Part shown: piece after piece, positions 33,777 to 43,907 of the stretch | Numbering within the stretch: position 1 is the first letter of the stretch | Layout of the letters: each line of letters begins with the position of its first letter | Assembly (NCBI RefSeq): GCF_000717175.1 | Contig: NZ_JNYD01000014.1 | Coordinates: 1 to 64,000, forward strand | From: Pseudonocardia autotrophica | Lineage (GTDB): Bacteria > Actinomycetota > Actinomycetes > Mycobacteriales > Pseudonocardiaceae | Direction: 5' to 3' | Length of the DNA stretch: 64,000 nucleotides | The notes under the pieces: generated by a model | What the model was told of the DNA's origin: nothing | Database searches by the model: none | Seen by the model: the letters and a program-made list of their open reading frames with translations, nothing else | Position numbers and translations under genes: made by a program

Positions 33777-33822
33777 GAGGGGCCGGGGCGCAGTCCGCAT
33801 GCGACTGCATCACCGGCCCCTC
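33777..33822 (+). terminator. strong hairpin after lipoprotein gene
   Basis: Outer stem GAGGGGCCGG / CCGGCCCCTC (10 bp, perfect) encloses an inner stem CAGTC / GACTG. It lies 17 bp after the lipoprotein stop and 36 bp before the next gene. Confidence 0.75.
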
Positions 33823-33857
33823 CTCGAATCCGCGCGAGAGGGCTATCGTCGGTCCTC

Positions 33858-35630
33858 ATGAACGAACGATCGGTGAGGATCGGGAACTTCTCGGGCTACC
33901 TCGGTGACCGGTTCACGGCCATCGACGAGGCGATGGCGGGCGACCCCGTCGACGTCCTCATGGGCGACTACCTCGCCGAGGTGACGCTCGCCGCGCTCGC
34001 GGTGACCTACGACCCGGCGCGCGGCGGCGGCTGGGTCGACTACTTCCGCAAACAGCTCCGCCCGCACCTGGCCACGATCGCCGAGCGCGGCATCAGGATC
34101 GTGACCAACGCCGGCGGGTTCAACCCCGAGGGGCTCGCCGCGGCCCTGCGCGAGGACCTCGCCGAGGCCGGCGTCGACCTCACCGTCGCCCACGTCGAGG
34201 GCGACAACGTCCTCGACCGGCTCGGCGAGTTCCACACCGACGGGCACGCCATGGAGCACCTCGACACCGGCGCCCCGCTCAAGGACTGGGGCGTGGACCC
34301 GATCGCGGCCAACTCCTACCTGGGCGGGTTCGGGATCGCCGAGGCGCTGAGGGCCGGCGCCGACATCGTCGTCACGGGGCGGGTCACGGACGCCTCGCTC
34401 ACCGCCGGTCCGGCCGCCTGGTGGCACGGCTGGACGCCCGACGACTGGGGCCCGCTCGCCGGCGCGATCACCGCCGGGCACATCATCGAGTGCGGTGCCC
34501 ACGCGACGGGCGGCAACTTCTCGGGCTTCACGCAGGTCCCGGGCATGGTGAAGTGCGGCTTCCCGATCGCCGAGATCGCGGCGGACGGCTCGTCGGTGAT
34601 CACCAAGCACGCCCGGGACGGCGGCATGGTCACCGTGGACACCGTGACCGCGCAGCTGGTGTACGAGATCCAGGGGCCGCGCTACCTCAACCCCGACGCC
34701 ACGGTCCACCTCGACACCGTCCGGCTCAGCCAGGTGGGCAAGGACCGCGTCGCGATCGCGCCCGTCACCGGCTCCCCGCCCCCGCCGACGGCGAAGGTGG
34801 CGGTGTTCGCGCAGATCGGCTGGCAGATCTCGCAGATGCTGTTCTGCACCTCGCCGAACGTCGCCGAGAAGGTGGCACTGCTGCGCGACCAGCTCCGCGC
34901 CCAGCTGGAGGGACACGTCGACCAGCTCGACGTCACCCCGCTCGGCACGGCCGCGGAGGACCCGCACTCCCAGTGGGAGGCCACGGTCCCGATCCGGGTC
35001 ATGGCGACCGCCCGCGCGCCGGAGGCGCTGAAGCCCTTCCCCGCCGCCGTCGGCAGCCTCTACCTGCAGGGCTTCCCCGGCTTCCACCACGACGGCGGCG
35101 CCCAGCCGGTCCGCGAGCCGTGGCCCCGCATCGACTACTGGCCCGCGCTGCTGCCCGCCGAGCTCGTTCCGAACACCGCGGTGCTCGCCGACGGCACGCG
35201 CCTCGAGGCGCCGGTCTCCTCGCGCTGGGCGACGCCCGAGGAGCTCGAGCAGGGGCGCTCGCCGGAGCCGCCCGCCGCGTCGACCGCCGCGACGGCCGGG
35301 GGCCGCCGGATCCCGCTCGGCGAGCTCACCTACGCCCGCGCCGGCGACAAGGGCGGCAACTCCAACGTCGGCATCTGGGCGCCCGACCCCGAGCACTGGG
35401 AGTGGCTGCGGTCCACGCTGAGCACCTCGGCCATCCGCGAGCTGCTGCCCGAGGCCAAGGACTGCGACGTCGTCCGGCACGAGTTCCCGTACCTGCGCGC
35501 GGTGCACGTGGTGCTCAAGGGGCTGCTGGGCACGGGCGGGTCGTCGAACCTGCGGGTGGACCAGATCGGCAAGTCCGTGGGCGAGTACCTGCGGTCCAAG
35601 CACGTCACGGTGCCGGAGGAGCTGCTGTGA
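33858..35630 (+). CDS. AtuA-family (DUF1446) acyclic terpene/acyl-CoA pathway protein
   Basis: 590 aa. N-terminal DUF1446 (RIGNFSGYLGDRFTAIDEAM, DYLAEVTLAALA, IVVTGRVTDASLTAGPAAWW, HIIECGAHATGGNFSGF, YEIQGPRYLNPD) followed after an Ala/Pro linker by the small AtuA-like C-terminal domain (LGELTYARAGDKGGNSNVGI). AtuA proteins are needed for acyclic terpenoid catabolism in Pseudomonas, though their chemistry is unproven. Coupled by a GTGA overlap to a CoA transferase, so acyl-CoA handling fits; the terpene link is not shown. ATG 33858 lies 8 nt after TATCGT. Confidence 0.85.
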   Translation: MNERSVRIGNFSGYLGDRFTAIDEAMAGDPVDVLMGDYLAEVTLAALAVTYDPARGGGWVDYFRKQLRPHLATIAERGIRIVTNAGGFNPEGLAAALREDLAEAGVDLTVAHVEGDNVLDRLGEFHTDGHAMEHLDTGAPLKDWGVDPIAANSYLGGFGIAEALRAGADIVVTGRVTDASLTAGPAAWWHGWTPDDWGPLAGAITAGHIIECGAHATGGNFSGFTQVPGMVKCGFPIAEIAADGSSVITKHARDGGMVTVDTVTAQLVYEIQGPRYLNPDATVHLDTVRLSQVGKDRVAIAPVTGSPPPPTAKVAVFAQIGWQISQMLFCTSPNVAEKVALLRDQLRAQLEGHVDQLDVTPLGTAAEDPHSQWEATVPIRVMATARAPEALKPFPAAVGSLYLQGFPGFHHDGGAQPVREPWPRIDYWPALLPAELVPNTAVLADGTRLEAPVSSRWATPEELEQGRSPEPPAASTAATAGGRRIPLGELTYARAGDKGGNSNVGIWAPDPEHWEWLRSTLSTSAIRELLPEAKDCDVVRHEFPYLRAVHVVLKGLLGTGGSSNLRVDQIGKSVGEYLRSKHVTVPEELL

Positions 35631-37129
35631 CGGCACTGCTCGGGCTGGGCGAGCGGATCGGGGCGGCGGTCGCGAACCCGGCCACCGACGACGCGTTCGA
35701 CGTCCACGGCGCGCTCGACGCCCTGCTCGGGGGGATCGGCCTGGCCGCGTCGGACACCGGCGGGCGGGTCACGTTCCTCGGCGCCGACCCCGTCGTCCCC
35801 AGTGCGTTGCGGCTGGGTGGGGCGGCGGCGCTGGCGCTGGCCGCGAAGTCGGTCGCCGTCGCGGCGCTGCACCGCGACCGCGGCGGCGCGGGCCAGGACG
35901 TCACGGCCGACCTGCGCAGCGCCCCGCACCGGCTCTGCCCCTTCTACGACCGGCGCTGGGAGCTGCTCAACGGCTATCCGGCGGCGTCGGCGGCGAACCC
36001 GTCGCCGGCGTTCGGGTTCCGCTTCTACCGGACCGGCGACGGCCGCTGGGTCATGCCGCTCAACGGCTATCCGGCGCTGAAGGTCGCCACGCAGCGGCTG
36101 CTCGACTGCGCCGACACCCCGGAGGCGGTCGAGCGGGCGGTCGCCCGGTGGGACGCCGCCGACCTGGAACGCGCGGGCGCCGAGGCCGGCGTCGTCATGC
36201 CGCTGGTCCGCACCACCGCCGAGTTCCTCGCCACCGAGCAGCACGCCGCCCTCGAGGACACCCCGCTGATCGAGATCACGCGCATCGGCGACGCCGCCCC
36301 CGAGCCGCTGCCGGGCGGCGCCGAGCAGCCGCTCGACGGCGTCCGGGCGCTCGGCATGGGGCACGTGATCGCCGGCGCCGGGACGGGCCGGACGCTCGCG
36401 CTGCACGGCGCGGACGTGCTGAACCTGTGGCGCCCCACGGAGTTCGAGCACGACACCACGTACGTGACCGCGAACGTCGGGGTCCGGTCCGCGACCGTGC
36501 ACCCCGCCCGCGGCGACGGCCCGCGGATCGTGCGGGAGCTGCTCGCGGGTGCGGACGTCTTCTACGCCAACCGCCGGCCGGGCTACCTCGCGTCGATCGG
36601 GTTGTCGGCGGAGGAGGCCGCGGCGGTGCGGCCCGGCATCGTCCACGCCACGAACACGCTGAACGGGGAGCGGGGGCCGTGGCGCGACCGCGTCGGCTTC
36701 GACCAGACGGCCGGCGCGCTCACCGGCATGTTCGACCTGGAAGCCGGCGGGATCTCGCCCGGGGTGGAGCCGCGGCTGTCGCCGATCCTCGTGGTCAACG
36801 ACTACATCGTCTCCTGGCTGACGGCCGCGGGCATCGTCGCGGCGCTGCGGCGGCGGGCGGTGGAGGGTGGCAGCTGGAAGGTCCACGTCTCGCTGACCCG
36901 GGTGGCGCTGTGGATCCTCGGGCTCGGCGTGTTCGACCTCGGCTACGCCCGGTCGGTCGCCGGGACCGGGGACGAGCACGCCTACCTCGACCCCGAGACC
37001 TTCACCGCGGACACCCCGCTCGGGCTGTACCAGGGCATGACCGACCAGGTCCGGATGTCCGGCACGCCCGGGCGCTACCGCACGGTCCTCGTGCCGCGCG
37101 GCAGCTCCCGGCCGGCCTGGCTCACCTGA
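35627..37129 (+). CDS. family III CoA transferase
   Basis: 500 aa CaiB/BaiF-fold protein. Blocks include GGAAALALAAKSVAVAALHR, CPFYDRRWELLNGYPA and a second half from LDGVRALGMGHVIAGAGTGR with VFYANRRPGYLASIG and GFDQTAGALTGMFDLEAGG, so the two halves look like an internal duplication with a degenerate first half. Substrate unknown. GTG 35627 overlaps the AtuA stop (GTGA), hence one operon. Palindromic repeat copy D starts 26 bp after the stop. Confidence 0.82.
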   Translation: MTALLGLGERIGAAVANPATDDAFDVHGALDALLGGIGLAASDTGGRVTFLGADPVVPSALRLGGAAALALAAKSVAVAALHRDRGGAGQDVTADLRSAPHRLCPFYDRRWELLNGYPAASAANPSPAFGFRFYRTGDGRWVMPLNGYPALKVATQRLLDCADTPEAVERAVARWDAADLERAGAEAGVVMPLVRTTAEFLATEQHAALEDTPLIEITRIGDAAPEPLPGGAEQPLDGVRALGMGHVIAGAGTGRTLALHGADVLNLWRPTEFEHDTTYVTANVGVRSATVHPARGDGPRIVRELLAGADVFYANRRPGYLASIGLSAEEAAAVRPGIVHATNTLNGERGPWRDRVGFDQTAGALTGMFDLEAGGISPGVEPRLSPILVVNDYIVSWLTAAGIVAALRRRAVEGGSWKVHVSLTRVALWILGLGVFDLGYARSVAGTGDEHAYLDPETFTADTPLGLYQGMTDQVRMSGTPGRYRTVLVPRGSSRPAWLT

Positions 37130-37154
37130 CCGTCTCCGCAGGTCACCCGGGATC

Positions 37155-37190
37155 GTGAGTGGCGACTGCCCCTCTAGGGGCAGTTGCCGC

Positions 37191-37194
<4 letters not shown>
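37155..37194. repeat. palindromic repeat, copy D, variant centre
   Basis: 40 bp, GTGAGTGGC...GCCGCTCAC with an alternative inner stem ACTGCCCC-TCTA-GGGGCAGT. It lies between convergent genes; the P450 stop codon (TCA at 37191-37193) is inside it. Same ends as copies A-C, different core. Confidence 0.8.
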
Positions 37195-38414
<1,220 letters not shown>

Positions 38415-38518
38415 CGCGTCCTCCCCCGGCCGGGCTCGCCCCGGCCCGGGGCCCACGCTAGGCCGCTCCGCCCTGAGACGTCCTCAGAACGGACAGCCCG
38501 CAGGCCCTCGTCGGACGG

Positions 38519-40153
38519 TCAGCGCTCGTCGCCCCAGAGGCCCTCGCCGGTCCACGGGTCGCGCGACTCCTCGTAGCGGCGCTCCAGCGTGGGGCCGGGC
38601 ACCGGGCCCTGCACCGGCGAGTCCGCATCGGACCCCGGCTCGCCCGACTGGTACGACGGCTCGTCCTCGGGATCGGCCGCGCGGTGCCGGCCGGCCTCCA
38701 GCCCGCGCTGGTAGGTCGACAGCCGGTTGCGCACGCGGTCCGGCTGCCGCTCGGCGGAGGCCTCCCCGCCGCCGGCCGAGGCCCCGGCCGCGCCCCGGCG
38801 GCTGCGCAGTGGCGGCGTGACCATCTGCCGGCCGGGCCGGCGCCGCGGGAGGCCGCTCCCGGTGGTCGGCAGCTCGGTCTCGGCCCGCGCCGCGCGCTCG
38901 GCGGCCGCGCGCCACTCGTCGTCCCCCGAGCCGGCCCAGTCCCCGCCGGCCCGGTCCCCGCCGGCCCAGCCCCCACCGGCCGAGTCACCGTCGGTCGAGG
39001 TCCCGCCGATCGTGGTGCTCGAGCCGAGCCAGCTGTCCGCGAGCCCCCGTCCGTTGCCGTTGTGGCCGTTCGTGTGCCCGTTGACCCCGTTTCCACTGTG
39101 GCCGTTCAGCCCGTTGCCGTGGGACCAGCCGTTGGTGGCCGGGGCCGGGTCGTCGTTCGTGCGGAACCACGCCGAGGCCACGGCGGCGAAAATCGGGGTG
39201 CCGGCCAGGTCGTCCTCCGTCCGGGAGAGCCCGGCGTCGAACGAGCCGAACAGCTCGTCGACCGAGGCGGGCGCGGGGGCGGACCCGGCGCGGACCGGCT
39301 CCCACGTGATCTCCGACGACTCCTCGCGCGGCTCGCGGGGCGCGGGGGCGGGCGAGGGCGAGGGCACGGGGGCCGGGGCGGCCTCGCGCGGGACCTGGAC
39401 GCCCGCGGCCGGCTCGACCAGCGCCCGCGGGAAGCGGACCAGCGCGATCGTGCCGAAGCCCGGGGTGGCGGGGCCGCCGAGCGGGGCCTGCAGCTCCAGG
39501 CGGGCGCCGCAGCGGCGGGCCAGCCGCGCGGCCAGGTGCAGGCCGAGCCGCTCCGGCGGGATGGGCGCGCTGGCGCCCCCGGCGATCTCGTTCTCCAGCG
39601 CCGCGGCCTCTTGCCACGGCAGCTCGACGCCCTCGGCCTGCAGCTCGATCGTGACGCCGCCGTCGCCCGCCCAGCGGCCGACCAGCTCGATGCGGCTGCT
39701 CCGCGGCACCGTGCGCTCCGCGTGCGCGACCAGCTCGGCGAGCACCTGCCCGGCGCCCACGGCGCTGCCGGCGGCGAGCGAGGCCGACGGGGCGGGCGGG
39801 ACCGACACGCGCTGCGGCTCCTCGGCGCCGGCCGCGGTGTCCGCGAGGATGCGGCCGATGCCGGTGGGGACGGGGCCGCGCCGCTCGGGGCGGCCGCCGA
39901 CGAGGCTGAGGACGCTCTCGCCGTCGCGCAGCAGGCGCCGAGCCCCGGCCGCGATCTCGGCACCCTCGGGCGAGTCCGGGCCGAGCCGCTCGGCGACCGA
40001 GAGCTGCCGCTCGGCGTGGCCGCAGATCCGCCGCGCGAGGCCCGCGAGCAGCAGGTCGGGCCGGTCGTCGGGGGCGCCGACGGCGCCGCCGGTGCCGGTC
40101 GCACCCCCGCCCGGCTCGTCGAGCCAGGAGGCGGACGAGACGTCTCGCTCCAC
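38519..40153 (-). CDS. degenerate histidine-kinase-like ATPase protein with disordered tail
   Basis: 544 aa. Residues 25-300 resemble the dimerisation and HATPase_c part of the actinobacterial nitrate-sensor-like kinases: ARRICGHAERQLSVAERLGP, VLAELVAHAERTVPRSSRIE, GLHLAARLARRCGARLELQA, FGTIALVRFPRALVEP. The N-box Asn position is His in ELVAHA and the G1 box (usually DxGxG) reads QAEGVELP, so ATP binding is probably lost. The tail has a Asn/Gly/His-rich tract around residues 345-375 and ends in GLPRRRPGRQMV, a known kinase-tail motif. GTG 40153 is an uncertain start. Probably a pseudokinase scaffold. Confidence 0.55.
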   Translation of the reverse strand: MERDVSSASWLDEPGGGATGTGGAVGAPDDRPDLLLAGLARRICGHAERQLSVAERLGPDSPEGAEIAAGARRLLRDGESVLSLVGGRPERRGPVPTGIGRILADTAAGAEEPQRVSVPPAPSASLAAGSAVGAGQVLAELVAHAERTVPRSSRIELVGRWAGDGGVTIELQAEGVELPWQEAAALENEIAGGASAPIPPERLGLHLAARLARRCGARLELQAPLGGPATPGFGTIALVRFPRALVEPAAGVQVPREAAPAPVPSPSPAPAPREPREESSEITWEPVRAGSAPAPASVDELFGSFDAGLSRTEDDLAGTPIFAAVASAWFRTNDDPAPATNGWSHGNGLNGHSGNGVNGHTNGHNGNGRGLADSWLGSSTTIGGTSTDGDSAGGGWAGGDRAGGDWAGSGDDEWRAAAERAARAETELPTTGSGLPRRRPGRQMVTPPLRSRRGAAGASAGGGEASAERQPDRVRNRLSTYQRGLEAGRHRAADPEDEPSYQSGEPGSDADSPVQGPVPGPTLERRYEESRDPWTGEGLWGDER

Positions 40154-40593
40154 GCTGTCCTCCGCTGGTTCGTACCCCGATCCGGCCGGGACGCCGCACG
40201 GACCCGGCCGCCCGCCCGCGACCGCCCGCCGAAGCAGGCGGGCGCCCTCGGGCCCCGCGTCCGCCGGGGGAGCTGCGACCCGACATCTGTAGGTCCACGG
40301 GACATTACCCGGCGGTCCGGCGCCCGGCCGCCCGTCCGGCGGGCGTGCGATGACCGGTCGGCGGGAGGTGGACCGGCGGCGATCGGCAAGCCGACACGCC
40401 GGACCGGAGGGAGTGATTCCTCCGGCGGCCGGTCGTCGCACGGGTGCGGGCACGGGTGCGGTCCGGCGGGAGGAGGGGGCCGAGAACGGAACAGGCGCCC
40501 CGTCCGCGACGCTGCGGCGGTGCGCCCGGTCACAGAGGCTAGGTCAGCACCTGCCCGGTCGTCCAGGGTCCGGTGGGGACCGATTTCCCGAGA
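40154..40593. other. intergenic region without a supported gene
   Basis: 440 bp between the kinase-like gene start and the Sua5 stop. It has a perfect 12 bp tandem duplication (GCACGGGTGCGG twice, 40438-40461) and a hairpin CCGGAGG-GAGTGATT-CCTCCGG at 40404-40425. No recognisable RNA or CDS was found. Confidence 0.6.
40438..40461. repeat. 12 bp tandem duplication
   Basis: GCACGGGTGCGG occurs twice head to tail. Function not known. Confidence 0.7.
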
Positions 40594-41223
40594 TCACTCG
40601 AAACGGGACGGATCACCGGCGCCCTTGCGGACGATCTCGGGCTCCGGACCGGAGAGATCGACGACGGTGGTCGGCTCGGTGCCGCACTCCCCCGAGTCGA
40701 GGACGGCGTCGACGGCGTGGTCGAGCCGCTCCTTGATCTCCCAGCCCTGGGTGGGCGGGACGTCCGGCTCCGGCGAGTCCGGCAGCAGCAGCGTCGACGA
40801 GAGCAGCGGCTCGCCGAGCTCGGCGAGCAGGGCCTGGGCGACGAGGTGGTCCGGGATGCGCACGCCGACGGTCTTCTTCTTCGGGTGCAGCAGCCGCCGC
40901 GGCACCTCCTTGGTGGCCGGGAGGATGAACGTGTACGGCCCGGGCGTCGCCGCCTTGACCGCGCGGAACACCGCGTTGCCGACCTGCACGAACTGGCCCA
41001 GCTGCGCGAAGTCGCTGCAGACGAGGGTGAAGTGGTGGCGGTCGTCGAGCCGGCGGATCGCGCGGATCCGGTCGAGGCCCTCCTTGTTGCCGAGCTGGCA
41101 GCCGAGGGCGAAGACCGAGTCGGTGGGGTAGACGATCAGGCCGCCGCCGCGGACGATGTCCACCGCCTGGCCGATCGCGCGGCGCTGCGGGTTGTCCGGG
41201 TGCACGTCGAAGTACCGGGCCAC
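40594..41223 (-). CDS. Sua5/YciO/YrdC-family L-threonylcarbamoyladenylate synthase-like
   Basis: 209 aa. IVRGGGLIVYPTDSVFALGC near residue 28, RLDDRHHFTLVC and ATPGPYTFILPATKEVPRRL are the YrdC-fold signatures. YrdC/Sua5 proteins make L-threonylcarbamoyladenylate for the t6A37 tRNA modification; this short YciO-like form has a longer linker and an RRLLHPKKKTVGVRIPDH loop, so the activity is inferred. GTG 41223 lies 6 nt after TAGGCT, so leaderless. Divergent from the DinB gene. Confidence 0.88.
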   Translation of the reverse strand: MARYFDVHPDNPQRRAIGQAVDIVRGGGLIVYPTDSVFALGCQLGNKEGLDRIRAIRRLDDRHHFTLVCSDFAQLGQFVQVGNAVFRAVKAATPGPYTFILPATKEVPRRLLHPKKKTVGVRIPDHLVAQALLAELGEPLLSSTLLLPDSPEPDVPPTQGWEIKERLDHAVDAVLDSGECGTEPTTVVDLSGPEPEIVRKGAGDPSRFE

Positions 41224-41229
41224 CGCGGC

Positions 41230-41235
41230 AGCCTA
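41230..41235 (-). promoter_or_regulatory. -10 hexamer, leaderless Sua5-like gene
   Basis: TAGGCT on the minus strand ends 6 nt before GTG 41223. A facing TAGCGT lies at 41269-41274 for the DinB gene, 38 nt before its start. Confidence 0.55.
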
Positions 41236-41311
41236 TCGCCGGAATGCGCAGCGGGGCAGGGATCACCTAGCGTCGACGGGAGCCGGACCGCCGACCACCC
41301 TGGAGGACGCC

Positions 41312-41815
41312 GTGACCCCCGCCGAGCTGCTCACCGACGCCTTCGGCCGGATCTCGGAGGGCGTGCCCGCCGTCGTCGACGGCCTGTCCGAGGAGCAGCT
41401 CGCGCTGCGCCTCAACGGCGACGGCAACTCGATCGCGTGGCTCGTGTGGCACCTGACCCGGGTGCAGGACGACCACCTCGCCGACGCCTTCGGCACCGAG
41501 CAGGTCTGGCTCGCCGACGGCTGGCAGCAGCGCTTCGGCCTCGACCTCGAGCCCGCCGACACCGGTTACGGGCACGGCCGCGACCAGGTCGCCGCGGTGC
41601 GCGCGCCCGCGGACCTGCTGGCCGGCTACCACGCCGCCGTTGCGCAGCGGACCGTCGAGCTGCTGGCGAAGCTCACGCCGGAGCAGCTCGACGAGGTGAT
41701 CGACGACAACTGGGACCCGCCGGTCACCCGCGGGGTCCGGCTGGTCTCCGTGGTCGACGACGACGCGAAGCACCTCGGGCAGGCCGAGTACGTCCGGGGG
41801 CTCCTGCCGGGCTGA
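41312..41815 (+). CDS. DinB-like DUF664 protein
   Basis: 167 aa. Metal ligand region in LVWHLTRVQDDHLADAFG with His near residue 49, and the final DDDAKHLGQAEYVRGLLPG with a second His. Four-helix bundle of the DinB/YfiT family, many of which are mycothiol- or bacillithiol-linked transferases; in actinobacteria DUF664 members often use mycothiol. GTG 41312 follows GGAGGACGCC. SDR follows 43 bp later on the same strand. Confidence 0.78.
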   Translation: MTPAELLTDAFGRISEGVPAVVDGLSEEQLALRLNGDGNSIAWLVWHLTRVQDDHLADAFGTEQVWLADGWQQRFGLDLEPADTGYGHGRDQVAAVRAPADLLAGYHAAVAQRTVELLAKLTPEQLDEVIDDNWDPPVTRGVRLVSVVDDDAKHLGQAEYVRGLLPG

Positions 41816-41858
41816 CCGCGGTCTGGCCGCCGGGCCGCGCCTGGTGTGAGGTGGGGAC

Positions 41859-42656
41859 ATGGATCTCCAGTTGACCGGCAGGCGGGCGATCGTGACCGGC
41901 GGGAGCCGCGGCATCGGGCTCGCGGTGGCGGCCGCCCTGGCCGCCGAGGGCTGCGACGTCGCGATCGTCTCGCGGGGCAAGGAGGCGCTCGACGAGGCCG
42001 CCGCCCGGCTCGCCGCGCACGGCACCCGGATCGTGCCCCTCGTCGCCGACACCACGGACGACGCGTCCGTCCGCGCGATGGTCGACGAGGTGGTGACCAC
42101 GCTCGGCGGCGTCGACATCCTGGTCAACGCGGCCGCCAGGCCCGCGTCGGCGGGCGCCCAGGCCGGCGCCTCCACCACCGGCGACGACCTCATGCGCGAG
42201 CAGTTCGAGACCAAGGTGCTGGGCTACCTGCGGTGCGCCCGCGCCGTCGCCCCGCTGATGACCGGGCAGGGCTGGGGCCGGATCGTCAACATCAGCGGGC
42301 TCAACGCGCGCGGGTCGTCGTCGCTGGTCGGCTCGGTGCGCAACGTCGCCGTCTCCGCGATGACCGCCGCGCTGGCCGACGAGCTGGGGCCGCAGGGCGT
42401 GAACGTCACCGTCGTGCACCCCGGGCTCACCGTCACCGAGCGCACCCCGGCCATGGTCGCCGCCAAGGCCGAGGCCGACGGCACGTCGGCGGAGGAGGCG
42501 GAGCGCGCCCTCGGCCGGACGACCACGGTCGGCCGGATGATCACCGCCGAGGAGGTCGCGGACGTCGTCGCCTTCCTCGCCTCGCCGCGCAGCGTGGCGA
42601 TCAACGGCGACGCCGTGGCCGCGGGCGGCGGGCAGCCGGGGGTGACCTTCTACTGA
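41859..42656 (+). CDS. SDR-family protein lacking the canonical YxxxK
   Basis: 265 aa Rossmann protein. The cofactor motif VTGGSRGIGLAVAAALA sits near residue 13 and NAARPASAG replaces the NNAG motif. After the catalytic-Ser strand VNISGLNARGSSSLVG the Tyr and Lys are replaced: the aligned tetrad reads GSVRN (Gly where Tyr, Asn where Lys should be) before VAVSAMTAALADELGP. An SDR subgroup with GxxRN occurs in actinobacteria (recollection) and presumably acts without the usual acid/base pair or binds ligand only. ATG 41859 follows GAGGTGGGG. Confidence 0.82.
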   Translation: MDLQLTGRRAIVTGGSRGIGLAVAAALAAEGCDVAIVSRGKEALDEAAARLAAHGTRIVPLVADTTDDASVRAMVDEVVTTLGGVDILVNAAARPASAGAQAGASTTGDDLMREQFETKVLGYLRCARAVAPLMTGQGWGRIVNISGLNARGSSSLVGSVRNVAVSAMTAALADELGPQGVNVTVVHPGLTVTERTPAMVAAKAEADGTSAEEAERALGRTTTVGRMITAEEVADVVAFLASPRSVAINGDAVAAGGGQPGVTFY

Positions 42657-42669
42657 GATCGCGGGCCGG

Positions 42670-42675
42670 GATACT
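42670..42675 (+). promoter_or_regulatory. -10 hexamer, leaderless pyruvyltransferase-family gene
   Basis: GATACT ends 6 nt before GTG 42682. Confidence 0.5.
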
Positions 42676-42681
42676 CGGGCC

Positions 42682-43836
42682 GTGGCGGACGACCGGCGGC
42701 CCCTGTACCACCTCGTCGGGACCGCGGGGTTCCCGAACTACGGCGACGAGCTGATCGCCGCCGGCTGGCTGCGGCACCTGGCGCGCACCGCGCCGGGGGC
42801 GGACGTCTGGCTCGACTGCCCCTCCCCCGGCACCGCCGCCGTCCTGCTCGACGGCCTGCACCCGCGGGCGCGCTTCACCGACACGATCTGGCGGCTGTGC
42901 CACGCGGCGCCGGAGGGCGGCCCGTGGGAGACGGCGGCGTGGGTGCGCAGCGCGGTCGCCGACCCGGGCCTCGCGCCCCGGTGGGTCGCAGGGGTCGAGC
43001 TACTGCGCCGGGCCGACGTGGTGCACGTGGTCGGCGGCGGGTACGTCAACGGGATCTGGCCCCGGCACGCCGGGGTGCTCGCCGCGGCGGTCGCCGCCGT
43101 CGAGCACTCGGGCGGGCGCGCCGTCGCGACCGGACAGGGCCTCACGCCGGAGGCCGACGGCGCCGGGCCGCTGCTCCGCTCGCTGCTGGAGCGGTTCGCG
43201 CTGGTCGAGGTGCGCGACGAGGCCTCGGCCCGGCTGCTCGACCGGCCGGACACCCTCGGGCTCGACGACGCCTTCCTCCCCGCCGCCGCGGTCCCGGCGG
43301 TCGACGACGCGCCACGGGTCGTGCTCTGCCTGCAGTCCGACCTCAGCGACCGGCCCGCCGAGGCGCTGGCCACGTTCGTGCTCGGGGCGCTGCGGCGGTG
43401 GGAGGTCGACCCCGGGGAGGTCGCCGTCGTCGAGGGGAGTCCGGGGCAGGACCGCGTGGTCTACGCGCTGCTGGAGCACGAGCTGCCCGGGGCGCGGTTC
43501 GTGCCGTTCGACGCCGTGTGGCGGGACGGGCTGCCGGTGGCGGCCGACCAGACGTGGATCTCCACCCGCTTCCACCCGCACCTCGTCGGGGCGGCGGTGG
43601 GCGCGGGCGGGATCGCGGTGAGCCTGAACGGCGACTACTACCCCACCAAGCACCGCTCGCTGACCGCGCTGGGCAGCGGCTGGGAGCTGGTCACCGACCT
43701 CGGCGCGACACCGGACCGGCCGGGCCCGGGCGGCTTCCCGCCCGCGGTCCTGACCGACCTGCGGGAGCGGAAGGCCGCGCTGGCCGACCGCGTCTACGGG
43801 CGGCGCGCCGGCCACGGGATCCGCCGCTCGGCCTGA
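42682..43836 (+). CDS. polysaccharide pyruvyltransferase-family protein
   Basis: 384 aa. YHLVGTAGFPNYGDELIAAG is the usual N-terminus; VHVVGGGYVNGIWP near residue 115, VATGQGLTPEADG, VEVRDEASARLL and a C-terminal TWISTRFHPHLVGAAVGAGG (HPH/FH) belong to the PF04230 family. Members transfer pyruvate from phosphoenolpyruvate to surface polysaccharide, but this subgroup stands alone with no polysaccharide cluster near. GTG 42682 is leaderless. A hairpin related to the genome repeat follows the stop. Confidence 0.8.
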   Translation: MADDRRPLYHLVGTAGFPNYGDELIAAGWLRHLARTAPGADVWLDCPSPGTAAVLLDGLHPRARFTDTIWRLCHAAPEGGPWETAAWVRSAVADPGLAPRWVAGVELLRRADVVHVVGGGYVNGIWPRHAGVLAAAVAAVEHSGGRAVATGQGLTPEADGAGPLLRSLLERFALVEVRDEASARLLDRPDTLGLDDAFLPAAAVPAVDDAPRVVLCLQSDLSDRPAEALATFVLGALRRWEVDPGEVAVVEGSPGQDRVVYALLEHELPGARFVPFDAVWRDGLPVAADQTWISTRFHPHLVGAAVGAGGIAVSLNGDYYPTKHRSLTALGSGWELVTDLGATPDRPGPGGFPPAVLTDLRERKAALADRVYGRRAGHGIRRSA

Positions 43837-43841
43837 CGAGT

Positions 43842-43885
43842 GGCAAACGTGCCGATCATCACCCGGATGGAGGGACACGTTCGCC
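43842..43885. repeat. hairpin repeat E, related to the GAGTGGC family
   Basis: Arms GGCAAACGTG and CACGTTCGCC (9 of 10 pairs) with a 24 nt loop, beginning in GAGTGGC as in copies A-D. It starts 6 bp after the pyruvyltransferase stop. Confidence 0.5.
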
Positions 43886-43907
43886 GTAGCCGCCGCGATG
43901 AGTGGGC

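Noticed and set aside
39030..39130. Repeats on DNA of the Asn/Gly/His tract, possible CRISPR-like array
   Set aside because: Short irregular units coding for a low-complexity protein linker; spacing and unit lengths vary and nothing flanks it.
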